This document shows positions 1 to 5,119 of a DNA stretch of 5,533 nt, piece after piece. Position 1 is the stretch's first letter; each line of letters starts with the position of its first letter. The notes below the pieces were generated by a model. The model was given only the letters and a program-made list of their open reading frames with translations, did not search any database and was not told the origin of the DNA. Made by a program: the position numbers and the translations under genes. The DNA comes from Planctomycetota bacterium (GTDB taxonomy: Bacteria; Planctomycetota; Phycisphaerae; Sedimentisphaerales; Anaerohalosphaeraceae): the NCBI GenBank assembly GCA_012519365.1, contig JAAYQH010000088.1:1-5533 (forward strand), in the 5' to 3' direction.

Positions 1-1539
1 ACCTTTGCTTTTGAGGTACTCAGCCCATTCGCTCAGCGTGTCCCAGTACATCCGGGCAAAGGCGATATCATCCTCAGCCTCAACCACCGCAGCCGTGAGC
101 AAAATCATATTGCCGCTTTCTTCCACCGGCATCTGATTCTCTTGCGACCGTTCACCGCCGCCGTAGGCTTGTCCCAGGGCGTGCGGATAAGTTCCCAGGT
201 CATGCGGGGCAAAGGGAAACCGCCAGCGTTGTGAACGGGCATACTCAAAAATCGGCGCAAAAGTCGCCCTTGCCAGTGTAGGATTCAGCAGCAGCACCTG
301 TGGGGCAAAGGGATAGAACACGTCCACTGTTCCCATGCAGCCGTTGCTGTTGTTTTCCTTACTGAACATCAGGGGCATACCGGTCGTATCGGCGACGATT
401 TTGTTGGCTCCCAGCGCCTGCCGATAGGCCAGCGCTCCGATGAGTTGATAATCCGACCCGCCGGTCCGATACAAATCGTCCATCAGGGCCTGGTCAAAAG
501 CATCGGCACGATTCGCGACGGCGCGATAGGACTGCAGGGCCTCGGAAAGAAGCGTTTCGGCGGTTTTGTCGTTCCGTTTCCAGAAGGGGCGAAGTTGCTT
601 TCCAAAATAAAGGATGGAATAGAGGTCGTCATAGGCCAAAATAACCTGGCAGGTTTTGCCGCTGGTCAGGCCGCTTCTGATGTCTGCCAGATGGAACATC
701 ATCGCCATGACCGGGGCATTGTCGCTGACCCGGCGGGGCATATTGGTATCGGCATTCTTCGACAGCGTTCCGTTCTGGATAAACGCCTCTCGGCAGTCCT
801 TGGCCGGTGCAATGATCGCTTTGGGGGCATATTGAGCGCCCGCGGCCAGATAAAAATATCCCCAGTCAATTCGCACATCGTCACCTTTACGGCCGAGAAC
901 AGGCTGTTTCTCGCTGCCGGCTTTCAGGATTTCCAGCCCCTGGGCCATATACTGCGACCAGACGACCGTCTGGCTGGGCTCGTTGACGACGATTTCCATT
1001 CCCGCGTCGATATATACGCTGACCTCATGCGACCGGCCATCGGTCGCGACACACGACCAGGTCACATAGACTACCGGCCGACTCATCAGATCGATATCTT
1101 CCGGCAGGGCCGGCTGTAAAAACGTCATCGTTACGCGCACACCCTGTCCCTCGAAGGTATAGAGGGTTTGCGTCGGCAGCACCTGTAAGGCCGTCTGCGG
1201 CAGGGCCGGCAGTGATGTCGGCTCGGTACCCATTAGCCGAAAGGTCTTGCCGTCGATCCGTACCAGGCTGGTCAGCGGATGCGGCCGTCCTGTCCAATGT
1301 CGGGTCACGTCGCCGTGAAGGGTATCGGCCATCGACCATATACTGAAATAAGGATCGGTAACCACCAGCGGTACCGCCGGAGGCCGAAAAGAACTTGCCG
1401 GTTCTGCGGCCGCGGCCCTCAGAGACGGGCTTGTCCCCAAAACCGGTCCGATAATGAGGGCTGCCAGCAAGGCCCATAGCTGTATTGTTGATTTAGAGGT
1501 CCCAGTCAAGGGGTTTCTCGGCATTCTGTAAGACATCAT
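1..1539 (-). CDS. Secreted GtaA/DUF4965-family protein, N-terminal part (partial)
   Basis: The reading frame is open from ATG 1539 to the window edge: 513 codons with no stop, so the C-terminus lies outside. AAGGAG (1552-1547) sits 7 nt before this ATG; a second ATG follows directly at 1536. Residues 19-35 are hydrophobic after a basic start and lead into an Ala run at 42-45, a likely Sec signal peptide cleaved near A44/A45. No lipobox Cys is seen, so the mature protein is probably periplasmic or exported. Visible motifs are DPYFSIWS (62-69), RHWTG (80-84), DWGYFY (225-230), AYDD (302-305), KENNSNGCMG (394-403) and MPVEESGNM (470-478). From memory of the family, these fit DUF4964 (about 45-110), DUF5127 (about 110-340) and the start of DUF4965 (about 345 on). 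Full-length relatives have roughly 800 residues, so about 300 are missing. Fungal GtaA is described as a glutaminase, but the activity of bacterial members is poorly established and the fold resembles alpha-barrel glycosidases. I would not assert a substrate. It is divergent from the flagellar genes and probably unrelated to them. Confidence 0.85.
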   Translation of the reverse strand, partial: MMSYRMPRNPLTGTSKSTIQLWALLAALIIGPVLGTSPSLRAAAAEPASSFRPPAVPLVVTDPYFSIWSMADTLHGDVTRHWTGRPHPLTSLVRIDGKTFRLMGTEPTSLPALPQTALQVLPTQTLYTFEGQGVRVTMTFLQPALPEDIDLMSRPVVYVTWSCVATDGRSHEVSVYIDAGMEIVVNEPSQTVVWSQYMAQGLEILKAGSEKQPVLGRKGDDVRIDWGYFYLAAGAQYAPKAIIAPAKDCREAFIQNGTLSKNADTNMPRRVSDNAPVMAMMFHLADIRSGLTSGKTCQVILAYDDLYSILYFGKQLRPFWKRNDKTAETLLSEALQSYRAVANRADAFDQALMDDLYRTGGSDYQLIGALAYRQALGANKIVADTTGMPLMFSKENNSNGCMGTVDVFYPFAPQVLLLNPTLARATFAPIFEYARSQRWRFPFAPHDLGTYPHALGQAYGGGERSQENQMPVEESGNMILLTAAVVEAEDDIAFARMYWDTLSEWAEYLKSKG

Positions 1540-1578
1540 CTTATGTCTCCTTTTTTGAAGTTATATCGCTTATGGGAG

Positions 1579-1605
1579 TAAGATATTTAACGGACGTTCC
1601 GATAA
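1579..1605 (+). promoter_or_regulatory. Possible distal sigma-28 (FliA)-like promoter P1a of flagellin 1
   Basis: TAAG (1579-1582), a 15-bp gap and TCCGATAA (1598-1605) match the FliA/SigD pattern TAAA-N15-GCCGATAA at all but two of the twelve fixed bases. It lies about 200 bp upstream of the flagellin ATG and overlaps the -10 of the divergent sigma-70-type promoter. The bases just downstream do not resemble those after the other two flagellin promoters, so this one may be coincidental or a distal start. Confidence 0.4.
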
Positions 1606-1629
1606 TACGCATTTGGAAACATTCGTCAA
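1602..1629 (-). promoter_or_regulatory. Sigma-70-type promoter for the GtaA-family gene
   Basis: Read on the minus strand, TTGACG (1629-1624) is followed after 16 bp by TATTAT (1607-1602), five of six matches at each hexamer. Transcription should begin near 1595, giving a leader of about 55 nt before ATG 1539. The -10 hexamer overlaps a sigma-28-like -10 element on the opposite strand (1598-1605). The assignment is by pattern only. Confidence 0.6.
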
Positions 1630-1672
1630 CGCTGTTTTTACCGGATTTTTCAAACAAATTCAACAAATTGCT

Positions 1673-1698
1673 TAAGAACACCGCGATGTCTCCGATAA
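1673..1698 (+). promoter_or_regulatory. Sigma-28 (FliA)-like promoter P1b of flagellin 1
   Basis: TAAG (1673-1676), 14 bp, then TCCGATAA (1691-1698) fits the flagellar late-class promoter. Using TTAA (1672-1675) as the -35 restores the usual 15-bp gap. The main support is comparative: the bases 1693-1714 match those at the cassette 2 promoter (3609-3630) in 19 of 22 positions. The -10 lies 110 bp before the flagellin ATG here and about 103 bp before it in cassette 2, giving leaders of roughly 95-105 nt. This is the likely main promoter of flagellin 1 and fliS 1. Confidence 0.7.
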
Positions 1699-1737
1699 TG
1701 TAGGATGAATCGTCACTCAAAAAGAGCTTTTATCGGA
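1691..1737. repeat. Inverted repeat of the flagellar -10 box
   Basis: TCCGATAA (1691-1698) is mirrored by TTATCGGA (1730-1737), a perfect 8-bp inverted repeat separated by 31 bp. The left arm is the -10 of P1b, so the full dyad would not be in the P1b transcript. It would be a DNA-level dyad, or an RNA structure in transcripts starting further upstream (P1a). No -35 is found at the proper distance for the right arm to work as a minus-strand promoter. Chance occurrence is possible. Confidence 0.35.
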
Positions 1738-1763
1738 TACACGGGATTCGAGATGCGCTTGTT

Positions 1764-1775
1764 TTAACACGTTAA
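1764..1775. repeat. TTAAC-AC-GTTAA dyad in flagellin 1 leader
   Basis: A near-perfect 12-bp palindrome (TTAAC, 2-bp centre, GTTAA) lies 33 bp before the flagellin 1 start, between the promoter and the ribosome binding site. It could be a small operator or nothing; the AT-rich context makes chance likely. No counterpart is seen in the cassette 2 leader. Confidence 0.2.
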
Positions 1776-1808
1776 TATTTACTTTTCAAAGTGGTAAGGA
1801 GAGTTTTT

Positions 1809-2618
1809 ATGTTAGCAATTAAAAACAACATTATGGCAGAAAGCGCAGCGCGTCATTTGGGCCGAAGTTATTCCGCACTGGCTCAATCGGTTGAACGGCT
1901 CTCCAGCGGGTTACGCATCAACAGCGCCAAAGACGACGCGGCCGGACTGGCGGTACGTGAACTGATGCGGGCGGACATCGCGGTGCTCAAACAGGGGACC
2001 CGCAATGCCAATGACGCGATCAGTATGCTTCAGACGATGGAAGGTGCTTTGGGGTCCATCGACGGCATCCTGATTCGAATGAAAGAGCTGGCCGAGCAAG
2101 CCGCGACCGGTTCCTATTCGGAACAACAGCGCCGTATCATGCAAAATGAATTTAAGCAGATGATCCAGGAAATCGACCGTATTGCCGAAAGTACTGATTT
2201 TAACAGTATCAATCTGCTGAATAGCGCTACTGCCAAAGCGGTTATTCATTTTGGGTCGGAAAAAACCATTAACGTTAAGTCGGTCGATGCACGCGCCTCA
2301 GCGCTGGGAGTCAAAAGCCTGAAAATTTCAACTGCCTCGGCGGCTCAGTCGGCACTGTCAGCGTTGACCCTCGCCATTGAACGCAAAGACAGCGCTCGTG
2401 CGATGTTCGGCTATATGATGAACCGTCTGGAAAGTACCAGCGAAGTGCTGAGCATTCAGACCGAAAACCTGATGACTTCCGAGTCGCGCATTTCGGACGT
2501 TGACGTGGCCACAGAAATGGCGGCCATGACACGAAACCAGGTGTTGGCTCAGGCGGGCATCTCGATGTTGGCTCAGGCCAATACCATGCCTCAAATGGCG
2601 CTGACGCTGCTGCGATAA
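1809..2618 (+). CDS. fliC: Flagellin, cassette 1 (269 aa, minimal D0/D1 type)
   Basis: This is the structural subunit of the flagellar filament, exported by the flagellar type III apparatus. The N-terminal flagellin domain covers residues 1-138, with RLSSGLRINSAKDDAAGLAV (30-49), the QGTRNANDAISMLQT stretch (62-76), LIRMKELAEQ (88-97) and STDFNSINLLN (128-138). The C-terminal domain covers about 180-269, with SARAMFGYMMNRLEST (195-210), SESRISDVDVATEMA (224-238) and the terminal MPQMALTLLR. Only about 40 residues separate them, so the surface domains D2/D3 are absent, as in many short bacterial flagellins. I chose ATG 1809 because AAGGAGAG (1796-1803) precedes it by 5 nt and the protein then aligns at residue 1 with the second flagellin. 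An in-frame GTG at 1791 would overlap that site. It is about 78% identical to the cassette 2 flagellin by hand alignment. No Cys is present. Expression is probably FliA-dependent. Symbol fliC is generic; fla/hag naming is equally possible. Confidence 0.96.
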   Translation: MLAIKNNIMAESAARHLGRSYSALAQSVERLSSGLRINSAKDDAAGLAVRELMRADIAVLKQGTRNANDAISMLQTMEGALGSIDGILIRMKELAEQAATGSYSEQQRRIMQNEFKQMIQEIDRIAESTDFNSINLLNSATAKAVIHFGSEKTINVKSVDARASALGVKSLKISTASAAQSALSALTLAIERKDSARAMFGYMMNRLESTSEVLSIQTENLMTSESRISDVDVATEMAAMTRNQVLAQAGISMLAQANTMPQMALTLLR

Positions 2619-2647
2619 TGTAAGGCGAACTTCTTACCATGATTGCG

Positions 2648-2679
2648 GGAGGGTTCGGCGCCCGTGCGTCGGACTCTCC
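2648..2679 (+). other. Hairpin between flagellin 1 and fliS 1, no U-tract
   Basis: The arms GGAGGGTTCGGCGC (2648-2661) and GCGTCGGACTCTCC (2666-2679) pair over 14 bp, including three G-U pairs, around the 4-nt loop CCGT. No run of T follows, so it is not a canonical intrinsic terminator. It lies 29 nt after the flagellin stop and 71 nt before the fliS start. Plausible roles are stabilising the 3' end of processed flagellin mRNA or partial attenuation before fliS. A hairpin of similar size occupies the same place in cassette 2 with unrelated sequence. Confidence 0.65.
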
Positions 2680-2692
2680 TCAATGGTACCAA

Positions 2693-2704
2693 CCACACCT
2701 GTGG
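2693..2704 (+). repeat. Small CCACA-CC-TGTGG inverted repeat
   Basis: A perfect 5-bp inverted repeat around CC lies 47 bp upstream of the fliS 1 start. The 2-nt centre is too tight for an intact RNA hairpin, so the outer pairs would have to close a 4-nt loop. It could be a minor leader structure or chance. Confidence 0.2.
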
Positions 2705-2750
2705 CCGAGATGAATTGACCCCAGAGCCGAAAGAATCAGGAGCCTGCACT

Positions 2751-3110
2751 ATGGATGCTGTATCCGTCTATCAGGAAAATGCCGTGGATACCCAAAACCG
2801 GGGCCGCTTGATTGTGATGCTGTATGAAGGCGCCATCAAGTTTCTTCGACAAGCCCAGCAATGTATCGAAGCCCACGATATCCCGGGACGCAATCGTTAC
2901 ATCAACAAGGCCCGTGATATTATTTTCGAACTGAATACTGTATTGGATATGGAGCAAGGCGGCCAAATCGCTCAGAACCTGCGCTCGCTGTATAATTTTA
3001 TCTGGCGGTATCTGGGTGATGCAAACCTGAAAAACGATCCGCGTATGCTCGATAAAGTGATCGGCATGCTGGATGATCTGGCCGGAGCGTGGCGCAAAAT
3101 TGCCGACTGA
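2751..3110 (+). CDS. fliS: Flagellar export chaperone FliS, cassette 1 (119 aa)
   Basis: FliS is a cytoplasmic four-helix chaperone that binds the flagellin C-terminal D0 segment and prevents premature polymerisation before export. The family signature is clear: Y7, N10, V12 and T14 at the N-terminus, then LIVMLYEGAIKFLRQA (20-35), INKARDIIFELNTVLDM (51-67), GGQIAQNLRSLYNF (70-83) and a C-terminal helix with VIGMLDDLAGAW. The length of 119 aa is usual for the family. ATG 2751 is preferred because AGGAG (2738-2742) lies 8 nt upstream and the protein then aligns end to end with the cassette 2 copy. An in-frame TTG at 2643 would add 36 residues, place part of the intergenic hairpin in the coding region and match nothing in FliS. 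It follows flagellin 1 by 132 nt, probably in one transcript that ends at the terminator at 3137. It is about 60% identical to the second FliS, with residues 59-83 identical and the loop at 36-55 and the C-terminus much changed. Confidence 0.95.
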   Translation: MDAVSVYQENAVDTQNRGRLIVMLYEGAIKFLRQAQQCIEAHDIPGRNRYINKARDIIFELNTVLDMEQGGQIAQNLRSLYNFIWRYLGDANLKNDPRMLDKVIGMLDDLAGAWRKIAD

Positions 3111-3136
3111 AACGAACGGCCGCCCCTGAATTTCAC

Positions 3137-3166
3137 AAGACGCCCAAATCTGCGGCGTCTTTTTTT
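3137..3166 (+). terminator. Rho-independent terminator of cassette 1
   Basis: AAGACGCC (3137-3144) pairs with GGCGTCTT (3154-3161) over 8 bp around a 9-nt loop, and the 3' arm runs into seven T (3160-3166). It lies 26 nt after the fliS 1 stop and should end the flagellin 1-fliS 1 transcript. Confidence 0.9.
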
Positions 3167-3587
3167 ATACGCGTCTTAACGCTCATCCAGACAACATTCG
3201 TTTTGTTTCTTGCGGCATATCTTTCTGCCCATAGGGGGGAGGGGTTATTCCGGATGGGCATGACCGAACACGACTGTTCAGTCCTGACCGCCTGATACCT
3301 GACGCGTCCGCGGCGTCTATGAGCACGCCGGTTTCAAATTGCTGCACTTCCGATAAAAACGTGCCCTTTCAGAATGATAACATGCACATTGATTTTTTCG
3401 CCTTAAAAGGGGCATCAAACGGTCCTTGGCTGCTTTTTAAGGTGCCAATCGTCTTTTCTTGCGGCGTCTGAGAAAAAAATATTTTTTTCAAAAATTTTAT
3501 GAGCGTCAGAATTTTGCTTTTACTATCGTCCGGCAAAGCACTATCGGTCGTTGCGGAAAAACAGGGTTTTGGGGCGTTTGGACGGCC
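3167..3587. other. Gene-free spacer between the two flagellin cassettes
   Basis: I see no credible gene on either strand. Short open frames cross the terminator or the flagellin promoter and have no start site or family resemblance. Contents are an inverted repeat TGCCCAT/ATGGGCA (3226-3232 and 3254-3260) flanking a G-rich stretch, a GAACA/TGTTC inverted repeat near 3266-3279, an isolated TCCGATAA (3349-3356) with no suitable -35, a CCTTAAAA/TTTTAAGG pair (3401-3408 and 3435-3442), and an A-tract/T-tract region near 3473-3498. The nonamer GCGGCGTCT recurs at 3310 and 3461 and also forms part of the terminator just upstream (3152). Confidence 0.6.
3473..3488. repeat. A7-TA-T7 perfect palindrome
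   Basis: Seven A, TA and seven T make a perfect 16-bp palindrome, followed by another A5-T4 tract at 3490-3498. It lies about 100 bp before the cassette 2 promoter. Such phased A/T tracts can bend DNA or bind nucleoid proteins. It would also fold as RNA, but no gene upstream needs a terminator here. The role is unknown. Confidence 0.5.
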
Positions 3588-3614
3588 TAAAGAAGCCTGT
3601 TGTTGTGTCGATAA
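3588..3614 (+). promoter_or_regulatory. Sigma-28 (FliA)-like promoter of flagellin 2
   Basis: TAAA (3588-3591), exactly 15 bp, then GTCGATAA (3607-3614) differs from the FliA consensus TAAA-N15-GCCGATAA at one fixed base. The following bases up to 3630 match those after the flagellin 1 promoter P1b. It lies about 103 bp before the flagellin ATG, leaving a leader of about 95 nt. This is the best promoter call in the window. Confidence 0.75.
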
Positions 3615-3717
3615 TGGAGGATGGAACGTCGTGTGTGCGGCGTTTGCTGTGTAAAGTGTATTCAGTAAATGTCCTGACAGGGGCACAATACAATTACTTT
3701 TTGTTAGGAGTTTAGAA

Positions 3718-4533
3718 ATGCTATCAATCAAGACCAACATCATGGCGGAAAATGCCAGCCGTTACCTTGGACAAAGTTACAGTGCGTTGTCCAAGTCGAT
3801 TGAGCGGTTGTCCAGCGGGCTGCGTATCAACAGCGCCAAAGACGACGCCTCCGGGCTGGCGGTACGGGAGTTGATGCGGGCGGATGTGGCTGTGCTCAAA
3901 CAGGGCACACGCAACGCCAACGACGGCATCAGTATGCTGCAGACCATGGAAGGCGCGATGGCGGTGGTCGATGACGCCCTCATTCGGATGAAAGAGCTTG
4001 CCGAACAGGCCGCCACCGGTTCGTATTCCACAATGCAGCGCAATATTATGGAAAACGAGTTCAAAGAGATGATGGCCGAAATCGACCGCATCGCCGACAG
4101 TACCGATTTTAACAGCATCAAGTTGCTCAACAAGAGCGATTCGGGAAGCGGGGCGACGATTCATTTTGGTGTCGGGCAGTCGATCACTGTTAAGGGAGTG
4201 GACATTCGTTCCTCGGCACTGGGTGTCAAATCTGCCAGCATCTCAACCGCTGGAAAAGCCCAATCCGCACTGGCGGCCGTCACCACGGCGATTGAACGCA
4301 AAGACAGTGCCCGTGCGATGTTTGGCTATATGATGAATCGTCTGGAAAGCACCACCGAGGTGCTCAGCATCCAGACGGAAAATATGATGGCCTCCGAGTC
4401 GCGCATCTCGGATGTGGATGTGGCTTCCGAAATGGCAGCCCTGACCCGCAACCAGGTACTCGCTCAGGCAGGCGTCTCGATGCTGTCGCAGGCCAACACC
4501 ATGCCGCAAATGGCCCTCAGTCTGCTGCGGTAA
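3718..4533 (+). CDS. fliC: Flagellin, cassette 2 (271 aa, minimal D0/D1 type)
   Basis: This is a second filament subunit, paralogous to the upstream flagellin. The N-terminal domain covers residues 1-138 (RLSSGLRINSAKDDASGLAV at 30-49, LIRMKELAEQ at 88-97) and the C-terminal domain about 182-271, ending MPQMALSLLR. The connecting region is again only about 40 residues, so D2/D3 are absent. ATG 3718 is preceded by TTAGGAG (3704-3710) at 7 nt spacing. By hand alignment about 57 substitutions and one 2-residue length change separate the paralogues. Changes concentrate in the linker at 139-153 and in exposed D1 positions (82-87, 105-120), while the D0 ends and the SARAMFGYMMNRLEST core are kept. 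This pattern fits selection for co-assembly or interchangeable export rather than decay. It has its own sigma-28-like promoter, so the two flagellins can be transcribed independently. Which one dominates the filament cannot be told from sequence. Confidence 0.96.
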   Translation: MLSIKTNIMAENASRYLGQSYSALSKSIERLSSGLRINSAKDDASGLAVRELMRADVAVLKQGTRNANDGISMLQTMEGAMAVVDDALIRMKELAEQAATGSYSTMQRNIMENEFKEMMAEIDRIADSTDFNSIKLLNKSDSGSGATIHFGVGQSITVKGVDIRSSALGVKSASISTAGKAQSALAAVTTAIERKDSARAMFGYMMNRLESTTEVLSIQTENMMASESRISDVDVASEMAALTRNQVLAQAGVSMLSQANTMPQMALSLLR

Positions 4534-4541
4534 AGAGACTT

Positions 4542-4556
4542 TCCGATCCTGTCGGA
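4542..4556 (+). other. Small hairpin after flagellin 2 stop
   Basis: TCCGA (4542-4546) and TCGGA (4552-4556) pair around a 5-nt loop, 8 nt after the stop codon. The neighbouring CTTTCC and GGAAAG could form an alternative, mutually exclusive stem using some of the same bases. No T-run follows. This is a weak structure and could be chance. Confidence 0.3.
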
Positions 4557-4569
4557 CACATGGAAAGAC

Positions 4570-4608
4570 CGGAAGACGGTTGCGCTGCTTTGGCGCAATC
4601 GTCTTCCG
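4570..4608 (+). other. Strong hairpin between flagellin 2 and fliS 2, no U-tract
   Basis: CGGAAGACGGTTGCGC (4570-4585) pairs with GCGCAATCGTCTTCCG (4593-4608) over 16 bp with a single G-U pair and a 7-nt loop. Only GAAACG follows, so the T-run of an intrinsic terminator is missing. It begins 36 nt after the flagellin stop and ends 94 nt before the fliS start. It probably protects or defines the 3' end of flagellin mRNA, or attenuates reading into fliS. The cassette 1 hairpin at 2648-2679 occupies the equivalent position. Confidence 0.75.
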
Positions 4609-4649
4609 AAACGTTGCTTGGATTTTGAATAGAATGGTTTTCTTGAAGA

Positions 4650-4671
4650 ACGGTCGCTTACGGATGACCGT
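4650..4671 (+). other. Leader hairpin upstream of fliS 2
   Basis: ACGGTC (4650-4655) pairs with GACCGT (4666-4671) around a 10-nt loop, directly before a second hairpin at 4674-4690. It is a modest structure, noted because the two are stacked in front of the fliS 2 ribosome binding site. Confidence 0.35.
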
Positions 4672-4673
4672 CG

Positions 4674-4690
4674 CCGACGGATAACGTCGG
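4674..4690 (+). promoter_or_regulatory. Hairpin abutting the fliS 2 ribosome binding site
   Basis: CCGACG (4674-4679) and CGTCGG (4685-4690) pair perfectly around GATAA. The last two G of the stem are the first two of the GGGGAG Shine-Dalgarno sequence (4689-4694), which sits 8 nt before ATG 4703. Folding would crowd or partly hide the ribosome binding site. Regulation is inferred; cassette 1 has no equivalent structure so close to its site. Confidence 0.4.
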
Positions 4691-4702
4691 GGAGAAGCGT
4701 AT

Positions 4703-5062
4703 ATGAACGGATTCGATGCCTATCAGGAAACAGCTGTCAGCACCCAGAGTCGGGGACGGCTGATTGTTATGCTGTACGACGGAGCGATTCGCTTTCTTCG
4801 GCAGGCGATTGCCGACATTGAACGCTGCGATTACGCCGCCAAAGGGACCCATATCAGCAAAGCACAGGATATTCTCTTTGAGTTGAACACCGTGCTGGAT
4901 ATGGAGCAGGGCGGCCAGATTGCTCAGAATCTGCGCAGTCTCTATAATTTTATGCACACCCATCTGGCCAAGGCCAATTTACGCAAAGACCCTCAGATGA
5001 TTCGCGAGGTCATCGCCATCCTTGAAGAACTCAATCAGGGCTGGCGGGCGATTACCGGCTAA
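4703..5062 (+). CDS. fliS: Flagellar export chaperone FliS, cassette 2 (119 aa)
   Basis: This is the paralogous FliS chaperone, presumably serving the flagellin encoded 169 nt upstream. The family features are Y7, T10, V12 and T14 at the N-terminus, LIVMLYDGAIRFLRQA (20-35), ISKAQDILFELNTVLDM (51-67), GGQIAQNLRSLYNF (70-83) and a C-terminal helix ending ILEELNQGWRAITG. That last helix is closer to what I recall as typical FliS sequence than the cassette 1 copy (VIGMLDDLAGAWRKIAD), so this copy looks the more conserved of the two. ATG 4703 is supported by GGGGAG 8 nt upstream and by equal length (119 aa) and start alignment with FliS 1. About 47 of 119 positions differ, clustered at residues 36-55 and 84-119. 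Position 10, Asn in FliS 1 and commonly Asn in the family, is Thr here. The gene is followed by a strong terminator at 5120. Confidence 0.95.
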   Translation: MNGFDAYQETAVSTQSRGRLIVMLYDGAIRFLRQAIADIERCDYAAKGTHISKAQDILFELNTVLDMEQGGQIAQNLRSLYNFMHTHLAKANLRKDPQMIREVIAILEELNQGWRAITG

Positions 5063-5119
5063 GGCGTAATGTGTCATTTCCATCGGTTTGTCGGCAGCGC
5101 CGATGCGTCCACCCTTCAG

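Noticed and set aside
445..1119. A 224-codon plus-strand open frame across the GtaA-family gene
   Set aside because: It is antisense to a strongly motif-supported gene, resembles no family I know and has no ribosome binding site of note.
1025..1477. A 150-codon minus-strand open frame
   Set aside because: It is in a different frame from the signal-peptide-bearing gene on the same strand and is an out-of-frame shadow.
1730..1737. TTATCGGA read on the minus strand as a sigma-28 promoter for the GtaA-family gene
   Set aside because: The nearest TAAA on that strand is 25 bp away, too far for a sigma-28 promoter.
1791..1808. GTG 1791 as the start of flagellin 1, adding six residues
   Set aside because: It overlaps the ribosome binding site AAGGAGAG, and the extension has no match in flagellin 2, whose start aligns with ATG 1809.
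2643..2750. TTG 2643 as the start of FliS 1, adding 36 residues
   Set aside because: The extension runs through the intergenic hairpin and is unlike FliS; ATG 2751 has a good ribosome binding site and aligns with FliS 2.
3089..3295. Small plus-strand open frame after fliS 1 with a hydrophobic stretch
   Set aside because: It overlaps the end of fliS 1 and runs through the intrinsic terminator, with no ribosome binding site or family resemblance.
3349..3356. Isolated TCCGATAA as another sigma-28 promoter
   Set aside because: No TAAA-like -35 lies at 14-16 bp and no gene begins within a sensible distance.
3369..3743. 124-codon minus-strand open frame in the inter-cassette spacer
   Set aside because: It runs antisense across the flagellin 2 promoter and start codon; composition follows the A/T tracts and no motif is recognisable.
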